DNA of 64,000 nucleotides, taken from Paenibacillus sp. 37. Lineage in GTDB: Bacteria > Bacillota > Bacilli > Paenibacillales > Paenibacillaceae. The DNA is taken from contig NZ_CP043761.1 in the NCBI RefSeq assembly GCF_008386395.1, positions 4,154,001 through 4,218,000 of the forward strand, read 5' to 3'. A program made the translations under genes and the position numbers. Positions 8,801 through 17,719 of this stretch are shown in pieces. Below the pieces are notes generated by a model that saw only the letters and a list, made by a program, of their open reading frames with translations, made no database searches and was not told where the DNA came from. How positions within the stretch are numbered: the first letter of the stretch is position 1; every line of letters starts with the position of its first letter.

Positions 8801-9580
8801 TTACCCTCCAGAACGTACGCGTATCCACGGACGACCATTATCCCACTGGATATCGACCGGAACATCGTACGTATGCTTAATTGTATCTTGTGTCAAAACT
8901 TCATACTTGGGGCCAGCTGCCGCGATACGTCCATCGCGGATCAAGGCCACATGCGTAAATAAAGGTACGATCTCTTCAACATGATGTGTTACATACACAA
9001 CTGTAATGTTACGCTGGCGCAGACGATCAATCTCAGCCAGCATTTTCTCACGTTCATATAAGTCTAGTCCGGCACAAGGCTCGTCCATAATCAGCAATTT
9101 GGGCTCAACCATTAATGAACGAGCAAGCATGACTTTTTTGCGCTCCCCTTGGGATAACGTTCCAAGCGGGTTGTTGGCCAAGTTGGCAAAGCCCATGTCA
9201 TCTAACAAACTCATTGCCTTTGCTTTTACTTCATCAGGAATTGTCTGATAAAAACGCAAAAAAGCATAAGCTCCTGTAGCGACGACTTCCCATACCGGAT
9301 CTCTGGGTGTGAGTTTCTCAATCAACGTTTGGCTGATATAACCGATTTCCTTACGTACTTCCCTGACGTCACATTGCCCATACAGATTACCGAGTACTTC
9401 AATACGTCCCTGGCTTGGAAACATATATCCATTCATCATCTCCAACAACGTTGTTTTGCCAGAACCATTCCGACCCAGAATAACCCAATGTTCGCCTTGT
9501 TCAATGTGCAAATGTACGTTATCCAAAATCTGATTCTCTTCTCGTCTAAGTGAGACATGTTCCATCGAGATTATACTCAT
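8801..9580 (-). CDS. ABC transporter ATP-binding protein (YlmA-like)
   Basis: 259 residues. Walker A GRNGSGKTTL near residue 38, Q-loop region GYISQTL, signature LSQGERKKV near 143, Walker B LLIMDEPCAGLD, and the switch histidine in VTHHVEEI. This is a stand-alone ATPase with no permease gene beside it, like B. subtilis YlmA and E. coli ModF-type proteins. The start overlaps the thioredoxin-like gene by four bases (ATGA), and its stop is part of the ribosome site of the methyltransferase gene. The partner and substrate cannot be told from sequence. Confidence 0.85.
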   Translation of the reverse strand: MSIISMEHVSLRREENQILDNVHLHIEQGEHWVILGRNGSGKTTLLEMMNGYMFPSQGRIEVLGNLYGQCDVREVRKEIGYISQTLIEKLTPRDPVWEVVATGAYAFLRFYQTIPDEVKAKAMSLLDDMGFANLANNPLGTLSQGERKKVMLARSLMVEPKLLIMDEPCAGLDLYEREKMLAEIDRLRQRNITVVYVTHHVEEIVPLFTHVALIRDGRIAAAGPKYEVLTQDTIKHTYDVPVDIQWDNGRPWIRVRSGG

Positions 9581-9894
9581 TTCAGCACCACCTTCCGGAT
9601 CTCCGAGAGCAAATGCTCCACAGAGCTCATCCGATAAACCATTTTTGGAACATCTTGTTGGCCATCAAAAAGCATCACTGCTGGAACGCTTGAAATTTGA
9701 AATTGTTGTACAAGTTCAGGAATATCATGAATGTTCATTTCAGATAAAATACCTTCTGGCAGCATGTGCTCAACGACCTCTAACATACGCCGTGCTGCCG
9801 CACATGTCCCACATAAAGGGGTATATATAAATACAGCCTGTGGCATGCCTTCCCATACACTACGCATTAACATTTTGGATGTAATTGGCTTCAT
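9577..9894 (-). CDS. Small thioredoxin-like protein
   Basis: 105 residues with a thioredoxin fold pattern: strand AVFIYTPLCGTCAAAR carrying a CGTC active-site pair near residue 28, and the cis-proline region SSVPAVMLF near 70. CGTC differs from the usual CGPC, so the redox potential may differ. No signal peptide, hence cytoplasmic. The ATG shares a base with the stop of the upstream receiver-like gene (TAATG), and the 3' end overlaps the ABC ATPase. Similar small proteins (YdbP type) are widespread in Bacillales. The partner is unknown. Confidence 0.75.
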   Translation of the reverse strand: MKPITSKMLMRSVWEGMPQAVFIYTPLCGTCAAARRMLEVVEHMLPEGILSEMNIHDIPELVQQFQISSVPAVMLFDGQQDVPKMVYRMSSVEHLLSEIRKVVLK

Positions 9895-10232
9895 TAACTT
9901 TCTTCTCCCGCAGCAACACGCAGCATGACCTCACCCGTCATTGGTCCATTATGAATGGTTACCGAATCCGGTTTATTGCTATATAACACCTCGTACATCT
10001 GGCGTTTCCCAAACATACTGGACGTATGCAAATAGATCTCGCGCGGAAATAAACCTTCTCGTACAATAGATGCCGCGACCTCACCGCCATTGGGCGAATC
10101 TGGACCAAGCTCATAATCCAGAGACAAAATGTCCACGTCACCTTCTCTTAGCAGCATCAGGCACTCTTCTGCATTCGTTGCCAGAACAAAACCTTTCGGA
10201 CATGCCCGATAGTCATCCAAAAAAACATGCAT
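9894..10232 (-). CDS. Receiver-like protein (cyclic-phosphate processing cREC_REC type)
   Basis: 112 residues. It begins MHVFLDDYRACP, where LDD holds the acidic pair of a receiver fold, followed by DILSLDYELGP near residue 38 (the phospho-acceptor-like Asp) and IYLHTSS near 70. The early DD and LDYELG pattern matches the stand-alone cREC_REC family, which occurs in contexts of cyclic nucleotide or 2',3'-cyclic phosphate metabolism. No output domain. GGAGAGGAG precedes the ATG. It sits between endonuclease IV and the thioredoxin-like gene in one operon, so a link with nucleic acid repair or processing is possible but unproven. Confidence 0.6.
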   Translation of the reverse strand: MHVFLDDYRACPKGFVLATNAEECLMLLREGDVDILSLDYELGPDSPNGGEVAASIVREGLFPREIYLHTSSMFGKRQMYEVLYSNKPDSVTIHNGPMTGEVMLRVAAGEES

Positions 10233-10251
10233 ACAATCGCTCCTCTCCCCA

Positions 10252-11100
10252 TTATAGCCAGGAACGCATGAGCGCTATATCATCACGGTGCGTTCCATCT
10301 TCGCCCGTTTCTGTCTCGAGCACAACAACCGCATTTTGGAACTCAGGCGCCTTTAACAATGCTTTCATTGATTCATTTCCTATATATCCCTGTCCGATCC
10401 TTGCATGTCTATCCTTAGACAAACCAGATGCATATTTGGAATCATTAAAATGTATAGCAGCAACATTATCCCAATATCCGAGCATCCTGCCCTTATCGAG
10501 CATCGCCGCTTCGTTTCCTGACGACCACAAACCTGAAGCAAAAGCATGGCATGTGTCAAAACAAAAAGCAATATGCTCCGGATATCGGCTTAATTTGCGA
10601 ATCTGTATCATTTCTTCCATTGTCGTGCCCATGGGGCCATGATCACCTGCCTGATTCTCAAGCAGCACCTTCGAATGACCATTCCAATTCTCCAAGGCGG
10701 TATCCAGACAATGAATGAGGTTCTGATAACCCTCCAACGGATCGTTTGTTTTGATATGTCCAAAATGGACCACCGTCCCAACGGAACCGCAAGCATTCGA
10801 AATTTCAAGATCATTGCGAATAGAAGCTATTGTGGCATGAAACCCCGCCTCTCCACGGGTCATGCCCAACGCCGGATTCGTGGGATAGGGTGAATGGGCA
10901 ATCGAAGCAAGTCCATGCTGTTCACACCAATCCCTGCACTGCTCAGCATCCTTGAGGTCCAGACTTTTCAGGCTGAGACTACGCGGGTTCTTCGGAAAAT
11001 ACTGAAACGCCGTAGCCCCCATCGCATGTGCTCTTTTGGCTGCCTGAAGAAATCCACCTCTGGTGCTGACATGTGCCCCAATTCCGGTTTTAGGCTTCAT
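10252..11100 (-). CDS. nfo: Endonuclease IV (AP endonuclease)
   Basis: 282 residues from the ATG at 11100; longer in-frame starts lie inside the glycosylase gene. The TIM-barrel metal ligands are visible: GAHVSTRGG near residue 8, IAHSPYPTNPA, VHFGH near 115, LLENQAG near 150, CFDTCHAFA near 185, HFNDSK, HARIGQGYIG near 240 and VLETETGEDG at the end. The enzyme cuts DNA 5' to abasic sites. Its gene overlaps the Fpg-type glycosylase gene by 11 bases, so a glycosylase that makes abasic sites and the endonuclease that processes them are co-translated. Confidence 0.93.
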   Translation of the reverse strand: MKPKTGIGAHVSTRGGFLQAAKRAHAMGATAFQYFPKNPRSLSLKSLDLKDAEQCRDWCEQHGLASIAHSPYPTNPALGMTRGEAGFHATIASIRNDLEISNACGSVGTVVHFGHIKTNDPLEGYQNLIHCLDTALENWNGHSKVLLENQAGDHGPMGTTMEEMIQIRKLSRYPEHIAFCFDTCHAFASGLWSSGNEAAMLDKGRMLGYWDNVAAIHFNDSKYASGLSKDRHARIGQGYIGNESMKALLKAPEFQNAVVVLETETGEDGTHRDDIALMRSWL

Positions 11101-11911
11101 GCTGGCATTTCGGACAGAAGAATGCCTTCTTGCCCGTAATTTCCACTCGTTCAATTGTTCCCCCGCAGCGCGGACAAGTCTCGCCTTCCCGATCGTATAC
11201 GCGACATTGCTCGTCAAAACTTCCTGTCTTCGTATCCCCTTGCATCAGTGGCATTTCCATATAGCCACCCTCAGAAGCTGCTTCACGCAACACGGACTGC
11301 ATCGAATGGAACAAGCGCTCCGTCAACTCTGGTGAAGTCGCGATGTTCTGCGTTTTAGAGCTTGGTCTCAGGCCGGCAGCAAAAGCAATCTCATCCGAAT
11401 AACAGTTGCCAATTCCTGCAATGATATGCTGGTTTACCAATGTTGTCTTAAGTGTACCCCGACGACCTTTCAACAAAGAAGCAAAACGTTCCACGTTCAT
11501 CCGTCGATCCAAAGGTTCAGGTCCAAGATCAGACATCGCCTCTTCGGTTTCTTTCGAAGTAAGCAGATGTAAATAACCCAAGCGCAGACCAATGAAGAAC
11601 AAAATGTGATCGCCAAACTGGATTTCCACTTGTGTGGAACGATCAGGGCGTTCCTCTTCCGTGCCCCAGAAAATCATACCGCCCAACATGAGGTGCAGCA
11701 CCAGACGTTTGCCATTAGCCAAGTGGAAAATCAGATGCTTCGCGCGGCGCTCAACAAATATGATGCGATTACCTGTAAGTTCATTGATGAACAGATCAGG
11801 CTCCGTATTTATCGTTTTATCGCGGTTAATTACAACACCTGTAATCAGTAGATCAAGTATTTCCTCGGACAGCAAGGTCCGGTAATTTTCCATTTCCGGC
11901 AGTTCCGGCAT
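11090..11911 (-). CDS. mutM: Formamidopyrimidine-DNA glycosylase family (Fpg/Nei)
   Basis: 273 residues. The N-terminus PELPEMENYR gives the catalytic Pro2 and Glu3 after Met removal. RRAKHLIFHL near residue 56 holds the conserved Lys, and the helix-two-turn-helix NQHIIAGIGNCYSDEI lies near 165. A C-terminal zinc finger, CPRCGG...FFCPKCQ, completes the family. It removes oxidised bases such as 8-oxoguanine or FapyG. The M at position 7 (PELPEM instead of PELPEV) and TLLSEEI mark a subgroup distinct from the Fpg next to polA in Bacillus, so substrate choice is uncertain. Start ATG follows AAAGGGG that overlaps the stop of the phosphatase gene. Confidence 0.9.
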   Translation of the reverse strand: MPELPEMENYRTLLSEEILDLLITGVVINRDKTINTEPDLFINELTGNRIIFVERRAKHLIFHLANGKRLVLHLMLGGMIFWGTEEERPDRSTQVEIQFGDHILFFIGLRLGYLHLLTSKETEEAMSDLGPEPLDRRMNVERFASLLKGRRGTLKTTLVNQHIIAGIGNCYSDEIAFAAGLRPSSKTQNIATSPELTERLFHSMQSVLREAASEGGYMEMPLMQGDTKTGSFDEQCRVYDREGETCPRCGGTIERVEITGKKAFFCPKCQHEA

Positions 11912-11917
11912 CGTACA

Positions 11918-12727
11918 TTACCCCTTTTTGGAAGCTTGGTCTGCCTCTTGCGACAGCCACTCCATCAATTTATGCAAATCTTCAAACACATGATCAGGTC
12001 GAGCCTTCGCTGCTTGAATGTGTCCATCCATATTATCCCGGGTTGTCACACCGGTAAGTACCAACAGCGTCTCACAACCTGCTGCCACTCCAGCTGCAAT
12101 ATCGGTTCGCATATTATCTCCGATCACTGCCACTTCATGAGACGCCAGGTTTAGCCGGCTAATGGCCGACTTCATTATAACACTCGATGGCTTGCCTATG
12201 ACTGTAGGATGGACTCCGGTCGCGGCTTCAATTGCTGCTCCAATAGTCCCCGCTCCAGGTGTCAGTCCATCATCGGAAGGAAGCTGCAGATCCGGGTTGG
12301 TCATGATGAATTTTGATCCCGCATTAATCCACCTTAGCGCCTTGGTCAGTTTATGATAGGAAAATTCACGATCAATCCCCTGTATCACGTAATCTGGTGC
12401 ATCTTCCGTCAGCTGAAGTCCTGCTTCTTCTATGGCTTCCAGCAGTCCTGCTTCTCCAATACATGCCACTTTTGCACCCGGGGACTCTTCAGCAACATAT
12501 TCAGCAGCCGCCACAGCAGAAGTACATACTTGAGACGCGTCGGCAGGTATGCCCATCCCGTTCAAATGATCTGCCACACCTTGTGGTGTACGGGAAGAAT
12601 TATTTGTTACGAATAAATACGGCTTTCCTAGCTCTTGCAGTGTTCGAATAAGCTGATCGGCTCCTTCGATACGATGTCTGCCATGATAGAGCGTACCATC
12701 CAAGTCAATCAGATAGGCCTTAATCAC
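11918..12727 (-). CDS. HAD phosphatase, NagD/YutF type
   Basis: 269 residues from GTG 12727, with GAAAGGAAG six bases upstream; an in-frame GTG at 12736 has no spacing from that site. Motif I is LIDLDGTLYHG, motif II FVTNNSSR near residue 40, a lysine in IGKPSSV near 180, and motif III VIGDNMRTDIAAG near 205. The class IIA cap lies between. The match to B. subtilis YutF (TIGR01457 type) is good. YutF-like enzymes dephosphorylate small phosphorylated metabolites. First gene of the repair-linked operon; its stop lies six bases before the glycosylase start. Confidence 0.85.
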   Translation of the reverse strand: MIKAYLIDLDGTLYHGRHRIEGADQLIRTLQELGKPYLFVTNNSSRTPQGVADHLNGMGIPADASQVCTSAVAAAEYVAEESPGAKVACIGEAGLLEAIEEAGLQLTEDAPDYVIQGIDREFSYHKLTKALRWINAGSKFIMTNPDLQLPSDDGLTPGAGTIGAAIEAATGVHPTVIGKPSSVIMKSAISRLNLASHEVAVIGDNMRTDIAAGVAAGCETLLVLTGVTTRDNMDGHIQAAKARPDHVFEDLHKLMEWLSQEADQASKKG

Positions 12728-13083
12728 ACACAGCACTTCCTTTCTTCATTCCATTAACGTTTCATGTCCTTAATCATTTACCTCGAACTTGAACGCGAAC
12801 CTATGTATTCAGGCAAAAAATAATGGCTTGCTGGCATATGCACGCAACAAGTCGAACCGGATCGAACACCGACGGTTTAACTCGCGCGTCTTCTGTACAA
12901 GCTTGTCATTTCCTGCGCTTTCCCGGAAAATAATTTGAATCATTTCCCTCTTCATATTGCCCATCCTACACGCTTTCTGGCCAGATTGCAAAAGGGACCG
13001 CGGGAGTTCCTCTCCCTCAGTCCCGTGCAATTACCCGGATCTTTATATGACGTGTTTAACCGTGAACTGGTTCGCAATCAGGG
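12728..13083. other. Intergenic gap upstream of the phosphatase operon
   Basis: Apart from the possible small frame at 12809-12955 nothing is clear. No strong intrinsic terminator is seen after rnz, so read-through into the phosphatase operon is possible. Confidence 0.4.
12809..12955 (-). CDS. Possible small protein of 48 residues
   Basis: A short frame, MKREMIQIIFRESAGNDKL then VQKTRELNRRCSIRFDLLR, lies in the 350-base gap between RNase Z and the phosphatase operon. AGGATG sits about eight bases before the ATG at 12955. The composition is protein-like (mixed charges, amphipathic). I do not recognise the family; it could be chance. Confidence 0.3.
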   Translation of the reverse strand: MKREMIQIIFRESAGNDKLVQKTRELNRRCSIRFDLLRAYASKPLFFA

Positions 13084-14022
13084 TTAAGATTCTTGCTTGC
13101 GATGCACGACAGGAATAAGCTGGTGTTCGTTTGCAAGTCTGGTATTCGGGAATACGGACTGCGCCTCTTCCAAAAGTGGCTGAAGTTGATCCTCATCCTT
13201 ATAGCGTGAACTGAAGTGAGTCATGATTAGTTGCCCTACATTGGCTGCTCTAGCCGCTTCTGCCGCTTGTTTAGATGTACTATGATAGTACTCATGCGCT
13301 GTATCAGCCAAGTCATGCATGAATGTAGCTTCATGCACAAGTACATCTGCATTGATGGAAAGTGGCTGTACGTTGTCACATGGACGTGTATCACCCAATA
13401 TGGTGATAACCATGCCTCGTTTTGGCGCTCCCAATACATCTTCTGGACGAAGCGAATCACCGTTATCCAGCGTAATGGTTTCTCCACGTTTCAGCCGGCC
13501 GAACAATGGGCCTGGTTTCAAACCGTATTCCGCCAGTTTGGCTGGGTCCAGGCTTCCTGGACGATCTTTTTCCGTAATCCGGTATCCATAGCTGTCAATC
13601 CGATGCTCAAGCAAAGCAGCTTCCACGATAAAACTGTCATCCTCGAACAGGACGCCGCCCGTATGTTCCACGATATTCAAATCATAGTTAACCCGGGATT
13701 GGCTAAGCTCCATTGTTGTACTGATCATTCGTTCCGTACCTGGCGGACCATATACGGTTAATGGTGTGGTGCCACCTTGATAGGCTCTGCTTGAAAGCAG
13801 TCCTGGAAGTCCAAATACATGATCACCATGCAGGTGAGTAATGAATATTTTCTCCAATTTACTTAGTTTAAGCGGAGAACTTAATATCTGGTGCTGCGTT
13901 CCTTCCCCGCAGTCAAACAACCACAAAGCTCTGCGCTCATCCAACATGCGTAGCCCAATGGAAGTTACATTCCGTTGAAGCGTAGGTACACCAGCATTAG
14001 TTCCCAGGAAATATAGTTCCAT
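13084..14022 (-). CDS. rnz: Ribonuclease Z
   Basis: 312 residues from ATG 14022, preceded by AGAGGTG nine bases upstream; an upstream in-frame start at 14067 overlaps the metH terminator region and is rejected. MELYFLGTNAGVPT is the typical N-terminus. The zinc motif FITHLHGDHVFGLPG is near residue 60, ILGDTRPCDN near 205, VHEATFMHD near 225, and MTHFSSRY near 270. It removes the 3' trailer of tRNA precursors lacking encoded CCA. The exosite arm GYRITEKDRPG is present, as expected for a full-length bacterial enzyme. Confidence 0.95.
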   Translation of the reverse strand: MELYFLGTNAGVPTLQRNVTSIGLRMLDERRALWLFDCGEGTQHQILSSPLKLSKLEKIFITHLHGDHVFGLPGLLSSRAYQGGTTPLTVYGPPGTERMISTTMELSQSRVNYDLNIVEHTGGVLFEDDSFIVEAALLEHRIDSYGYRITEKDRPGSLDPAKLAEYGLKPGPLFGRLKRGETITLDNGDSLRPEDVLGAPKRGMVITILGDTRPCDNVQPLSINADVLVHEATFMHDLADTAHEYYHSTSKQAAEAARAANVGQLIMTHFSSRYKDEDQLQPLLEEAQSVFPNTRLANEHQLIPVVHRKQES

Positions 14023-14051
14023 TCTGGATCGCACCTCTTTCTGTTGCCAGC

Positions 14052-14075
14052 AAAAAACCTCCGACAATGCGGAGG
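14052..14075 (-). terminator. metH terminator
   Basis: On the minus strand CCTCCG, a six-base loop, CGGAGG and then six T residues, 25 bases after the metH stop. Confidence 0.85.
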
Positions 14076-14099
14076 GCTTTGCCTGACACTCTACTGAAT

Positions 14100-17000
14100 T
14101 TATGCCTTCTCTACATTAAAATACTTAGCTTGCGGATGGCTGAATACCATCGCTGATACGGAAGCTTCAGGTTCCATCATGAAACCTTCCGTCAATTCCA
14201 CACCGATATCCTCAGGCTGCAGCAACTTGAACAGCGGTCCTTGGTCTTCCAGATCCGGACAAGCTGGATATCCAAAAGATACCCTGATCCCTTGATAACG
14301 TGCACCGTGACGTTGCTTCATGGTCATCTGGGCAGAATCCGGGAATCCCCAGATATCTCTCATCATATGATGCACACGTTCAGCTAATCCCTCTGCTACT
14401 TCAAGCGCTACGGATTGCAGAGCATGCGAGCGAAGATAATCCCCTTGATCTTTCCACGCCGTGGATAGTTCACGTACACCGTGTCCGGCCGTAACAACCA
14501 TGAAACCAACGTAATCCATCTGACCAGATTCAACAGGTTTCAGGAAGTCGGACAGGCACAGGAACGGCTCGACTTTTTGACGTGGGAACGTAAAAGTATG
14601 CAAAATATTGCTGGTGTCCTTTGGATCATAGATGATGACGCTATTACCACTGGACTGAGCCGGGAAGAAACGATACATGGCATGCGCCTGAATAATCCCG
14701 TCACGAACAGCCTCTTGCATGATATCATCCACGACTGCTTTCAGGTTAGTAGCCTTCTTATCACCTGAAGCAAGCAGTTGTTCTACTGAACCGCGCAACC
14801 CCAGATGATGTCCAAGCAACATCTGCATGTTCACATATGGCAAGATATGTGATAATGGGTAGTTACGCATCGTATGCCGCTCCAGATCAGGCGGGACAAG
14901 AACCGGGTTATCTACAGCGATATCCGAACGTTCCACTCGCGTAAGGGCTGGAAGAGTCTGAACAGCTACAGCACTTGAAGCATCAGCTTCTTTTTCTGCT
15001 TCCATCTCCAGTTGCATCGCTTCACGTGAAACGGGGTTCATCAATTTGTTCGCCAGATCCAGACCGTCCATCGCGTCTTTAGCGTATACAACCATTCCGT
15101 TATATTCAGGACGAATGCGATTTTTGGTGAATTTACGTGTTAGCGCCGCTCCACCAACCATAATAGGCACATCAATACCTGCTGTTCGCAAATCCTGAGC
15201 GGTAAGAATCATCTGTTGCGCTGATTTTACCAATAGCCCCGAGAGGCCGATAGCATCGACTTTTTCTTCTCGGTACGCCTCAATGATACGTTCTGGTGGT
15301 ACTTTTATACCCAAATTAATGATCTGGTAACCGTTATTGGACAGGATGATCTCAACCAGGTTTTTACCGATGTCATGCACATCGCCCTTGACAGTGGCCA
15401 GAATGATCTTGCCTTTAACCGAAGTCTCGTTCTTCTCCATGAATTGCTCCAGATATGCTACAGAAGCCTTCATAACCTCCGCACTCTGCAACACCTCAGC
15501 TACAATTAACTCATTGTTGTTAAAGAGACGACCTACTTCCTCCATCCCCCGCATCAGTGGACCGTTAATCACTTGAAGTGCTGTGTATTTGGCAAGTGCC
15601 TGTTCGAGATCTGGCAGCAATCCTTCTTTACTTCCTTCTACTACATATGAAGCGAGACGCTCTTCTAATGAAAGGTTCGAGATTTTTTCCTTCTTCTCAA
15701 CCTTCTTGTTACGGAACGCCGCTACGAACGCCGCCAAAGTTTCATCATTTGTGTTATATAAAAGCTCTTCCGAGAGCCTGCGTTCTTCTTCTGGAATGGA
15801 CGCATAACGCTCCAGTTTCTCTGTGTTCACGATGGCATAGTCGAGACCTGCTTTGGTACATTCATACAAGAATACAGAGTTCAGCACTTCACGACCTGCT
15901 TCAGGCAGTCCGAATGAAATGTTACTGATCCCGAGTATCGTATGACATTCAGGCATCGCTTCCTTAATCACTCTTATACCTTCAATAGTTTCTTTGGCTG
16001 AACCGATGTACTGTTCATCTCCCGTACCAACCGGGAACACCAACGTATCGAAAATGAGGTCTTCTGGTTTGAGACCATATTTGTTCACCAGCAAATCGTA
16101 AGAGCGCTTCGCTACGTCAAGCTTGTCTTCCCGACTAATCGCCTGACCCCGTTCGTCAATCGTTCCGACAACAACCGCACCACCATATTTATGAAGCAAC
16201 GGCGTAATCAGCTCAAATTTCTCTTCGCCATCCTCAAGGTTAATGGAGTTAATTATCGCTTTACCTTGTGAGTACTGAAGGGCCAGATCAATTACTGAAG
16301 CATCTGTCGTATCAATCATGAGAGGAACCTTAACTTTTTTCACAACAAGTTCAAGGAACTTCACCATGTCTTCAGACTCTTCGCGGTCTGGGTCTTGTAC
16401 ACAAACGTCAACAATGTGCGCTCCATTTTTCACTTGAGCACGTGCAATTTCCGAAGCTTCTTCATATTTGCCCTCTACAATGAGTCGTTTGAATTTCCGT
16501 GATCCCAGCACGTTCGTACGCTCACCAACCATGTATGGACGATTGTCCTGTTCAATGTAGATTGGTTCTATACCAGACAATGCCGGTGGATGTGTTCCGT
16601 TCATTTCTCTTGGGGGATACTGGGCAAGTGTATCGCGCATCGCCCGAATATGTGCAGGGGTTGTCCCGCAACACCCACCAGCGATATTCAACCAGCCCTG
16701 TTCGGCAAAAGCACCAATCTTCTGAGCAAGCGAGTCTGGTGACTCATGGTAATTACCATTCTCATCCGGAAGACCCGCGTTCGGGTAACAACTAACGGCA
16801 ACCGATGCCATAGCGGAAAGTGAGCGAATGTGATCACGCATGAACTCCGGACCTGTAGCACAGTTTAGTCCTACCGAAATTGGGTTAAGGTGTTCTAAGG
16901 ATATATAAAAGGATTCGATGTTCTGACCTGCAAGGGTCGTTCCCATCGGTTCTATCGTTCCTGATATCATCAGGGGCAGTGTAACGCCACTCTGTTCGAA

Positions 17001-17540
17001 GGCCTGCTGAATTCCAATGCTGCCTGCTTTTACATTGAGGGTATCCTGTGAGGTTTCGAGTAGTAGCGCATCAACGCCTCCCTCTATTAAAGCAAGCGCT
17101 TGCTCCAAATAACTGTCGATAAGTTCCTGGAACGTTACTCCCCCAGTTACAGACAGTGTTTTGGTTGTTGGTCCCATCGCACCTACCACATAACGTGGAG
17201 ATTCAGGTGTAGAGAAACGATCAACCGCAGCTTTCGCAATTCTGGCTGCTTCCAGGTTAATCTCGCGTGCCCGATCCTGAATATCGTACTCAGCAAGCAC
17301 AACGGATGTCGCACCAAATGTATTAGTTTCAATTAAATCGGCGCCAGCCTCCAGATATTCTTCATGAATGCGCTGGATCAGCTCTGGACGAGTAAGCACT
17401 AACATTTCATTACATCCATCCAGATCTTCGCCGCCAAAATCTTCGCCAGTCAGATCAACTTGTTGAATCATGGTCCCCATTGCACCGTCGAGGATTAATA
17501 TTCGTTGTTTTAATGCATCGTGTAGACTAATCTTATCCAA
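14100..17540 (-). CDS. metH: Cobalamin-dependent methionine synthase
   Basis: About 1146 residues. TTG 17540 is preferred because GGGGGTG lies six bases upstream; a GTG at 17549 is the other option. Order of modules: homocysteine-binding barrel (about 1-325, zinc ligands in GLNCATGP and GGCCGTTP), pterin/methyl-tetrahydrofolate barrel (about 350-610, VGERTNVLGSRKF), helical cap (about 650-735), cobalamin domain (about 740-875, GDVHDIGKN supplying the cobalt-ligating His), and activation domain (about 920-1146). It transfers the methyl of 5-methyl-THF to homocysteine. No separate MetF or reductase domain is attached. No S-box was found upstream. It is divergent from mtnD. Confidence 0.97.
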   Translation of the reverse strand: MDKISLHDALKQRILILDGAMGTMIQQVDLTGEDFGGEDLDGCNEMLVLTRPELIQRIHEEYLEAGADLIETNTFGATSVVLAEYDIQDRAREINLEAARIAKAAVDRFSTPESPRYVVGAMGPTTKTLSVTGGVTFQELIDSYLEQALALIEGGVDALLLETSQDTLNVKAGSIGIQQAFEQSGVTLPLMISGTIEPMGTTLAGQNIESFYISLEHLNPISVGLNCATGPEFMRDHIRSLSAMASVAVSCYPNAGLPDENGNYHESPDSLAQKIGAFAEQGWLNIAGGCCGTTPAHIRAMRDTLAQYPPREMNGTHPPALSGIEPIYIEQDNRPYMVGERTNVLGSRKFKRLIVEGKYEEASEIARAQVKNGAHIVDVCVQDPDREESEDMVKFLELVVKKVKVPLMIDTTDASVIDLALQYSQGKAIINSINLEDGEEKFELITPLLHKYGGAVVVGTIDERGQAISREDKLDVAKRSYDLLVNKYGLKPEDLIFDTLVFPVGTGDEQYIGSAKETIEGIRVIKEAMPECHTILGISNISFGLPEAGREVLNSVFLYECTKAGLDYAIVNTEKLERYASIPEEERRLSEELLYNTNDETLAAFVAAFRNKKVEKKEKISNLSLEERLASYVVEGSKEGLLPDLEQALAKYTALQVINGPLMRGMEEVGRLFNNNELIVAEVLQSAEVMKASVAYLEQFMEKNETSVKGKIILATVKGDVHDIGKNLVEIILSNNGYQIINLGIKVPPERIIEAYREEKVDAIGLSGLLVKSAQQMILTAQDLRTAGIDVPIMVGGAALTRKFTKNRIRPEYNGMVVYAKDAMDGLDLANKLMNPVSREAMQLEMEAEKEADASSAVAVQTLPALTRVERSDIAVDNPVLVPPDLERHTMRNYPLSHILPYVNMQMLLGHHLGLRGSVEQLLASGDKKATNLKAVVDDIMQEAVRDGIIQAHAMYRFFPAQSSGNSVIIYDPKDTSNILHTFTFPRQKVEPFLCLSDFLKPVESGQMDYVGFMVVTAGHGVRELSTAWKDQGDYLRSHALQSVALEVAEGLAERVHHMMRDIWGFPDSAQMTMKQRHGARYQGIRVSFGYPACPDLEDQGPLFKLLQPEDIGVELTEGFMMEPEASVSAMVFSHPQAKYFNVEKA

Positions 17541-17657
17541 TATCTTCACCCCCGCAAAACGTTAGATCTTAGTTTAACAGAAACTAACTTAATGTGAAAG
17601 ATCGGGTTTGGTCCCGAAACATGGCGGGTTTGCGCGAATATGAACGGAATTTGAGAA

Positions 17658-17686
17658 TCGACAAAAACAAAGCAATCCGATATAAT
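17658..17686 (+). promoter_or_regulatory. mtnD promoter
   Basis: TCGACA (17658-17663), 17-base spacer, perfect TATAAT (17681-17686); 34 bases before the mtnD ATG. Confidence 0.75.
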
Positions 17687-17719
17687 TCAATTAAACCAAG
17701 TGGAAAAGAGGGAAAGAAC

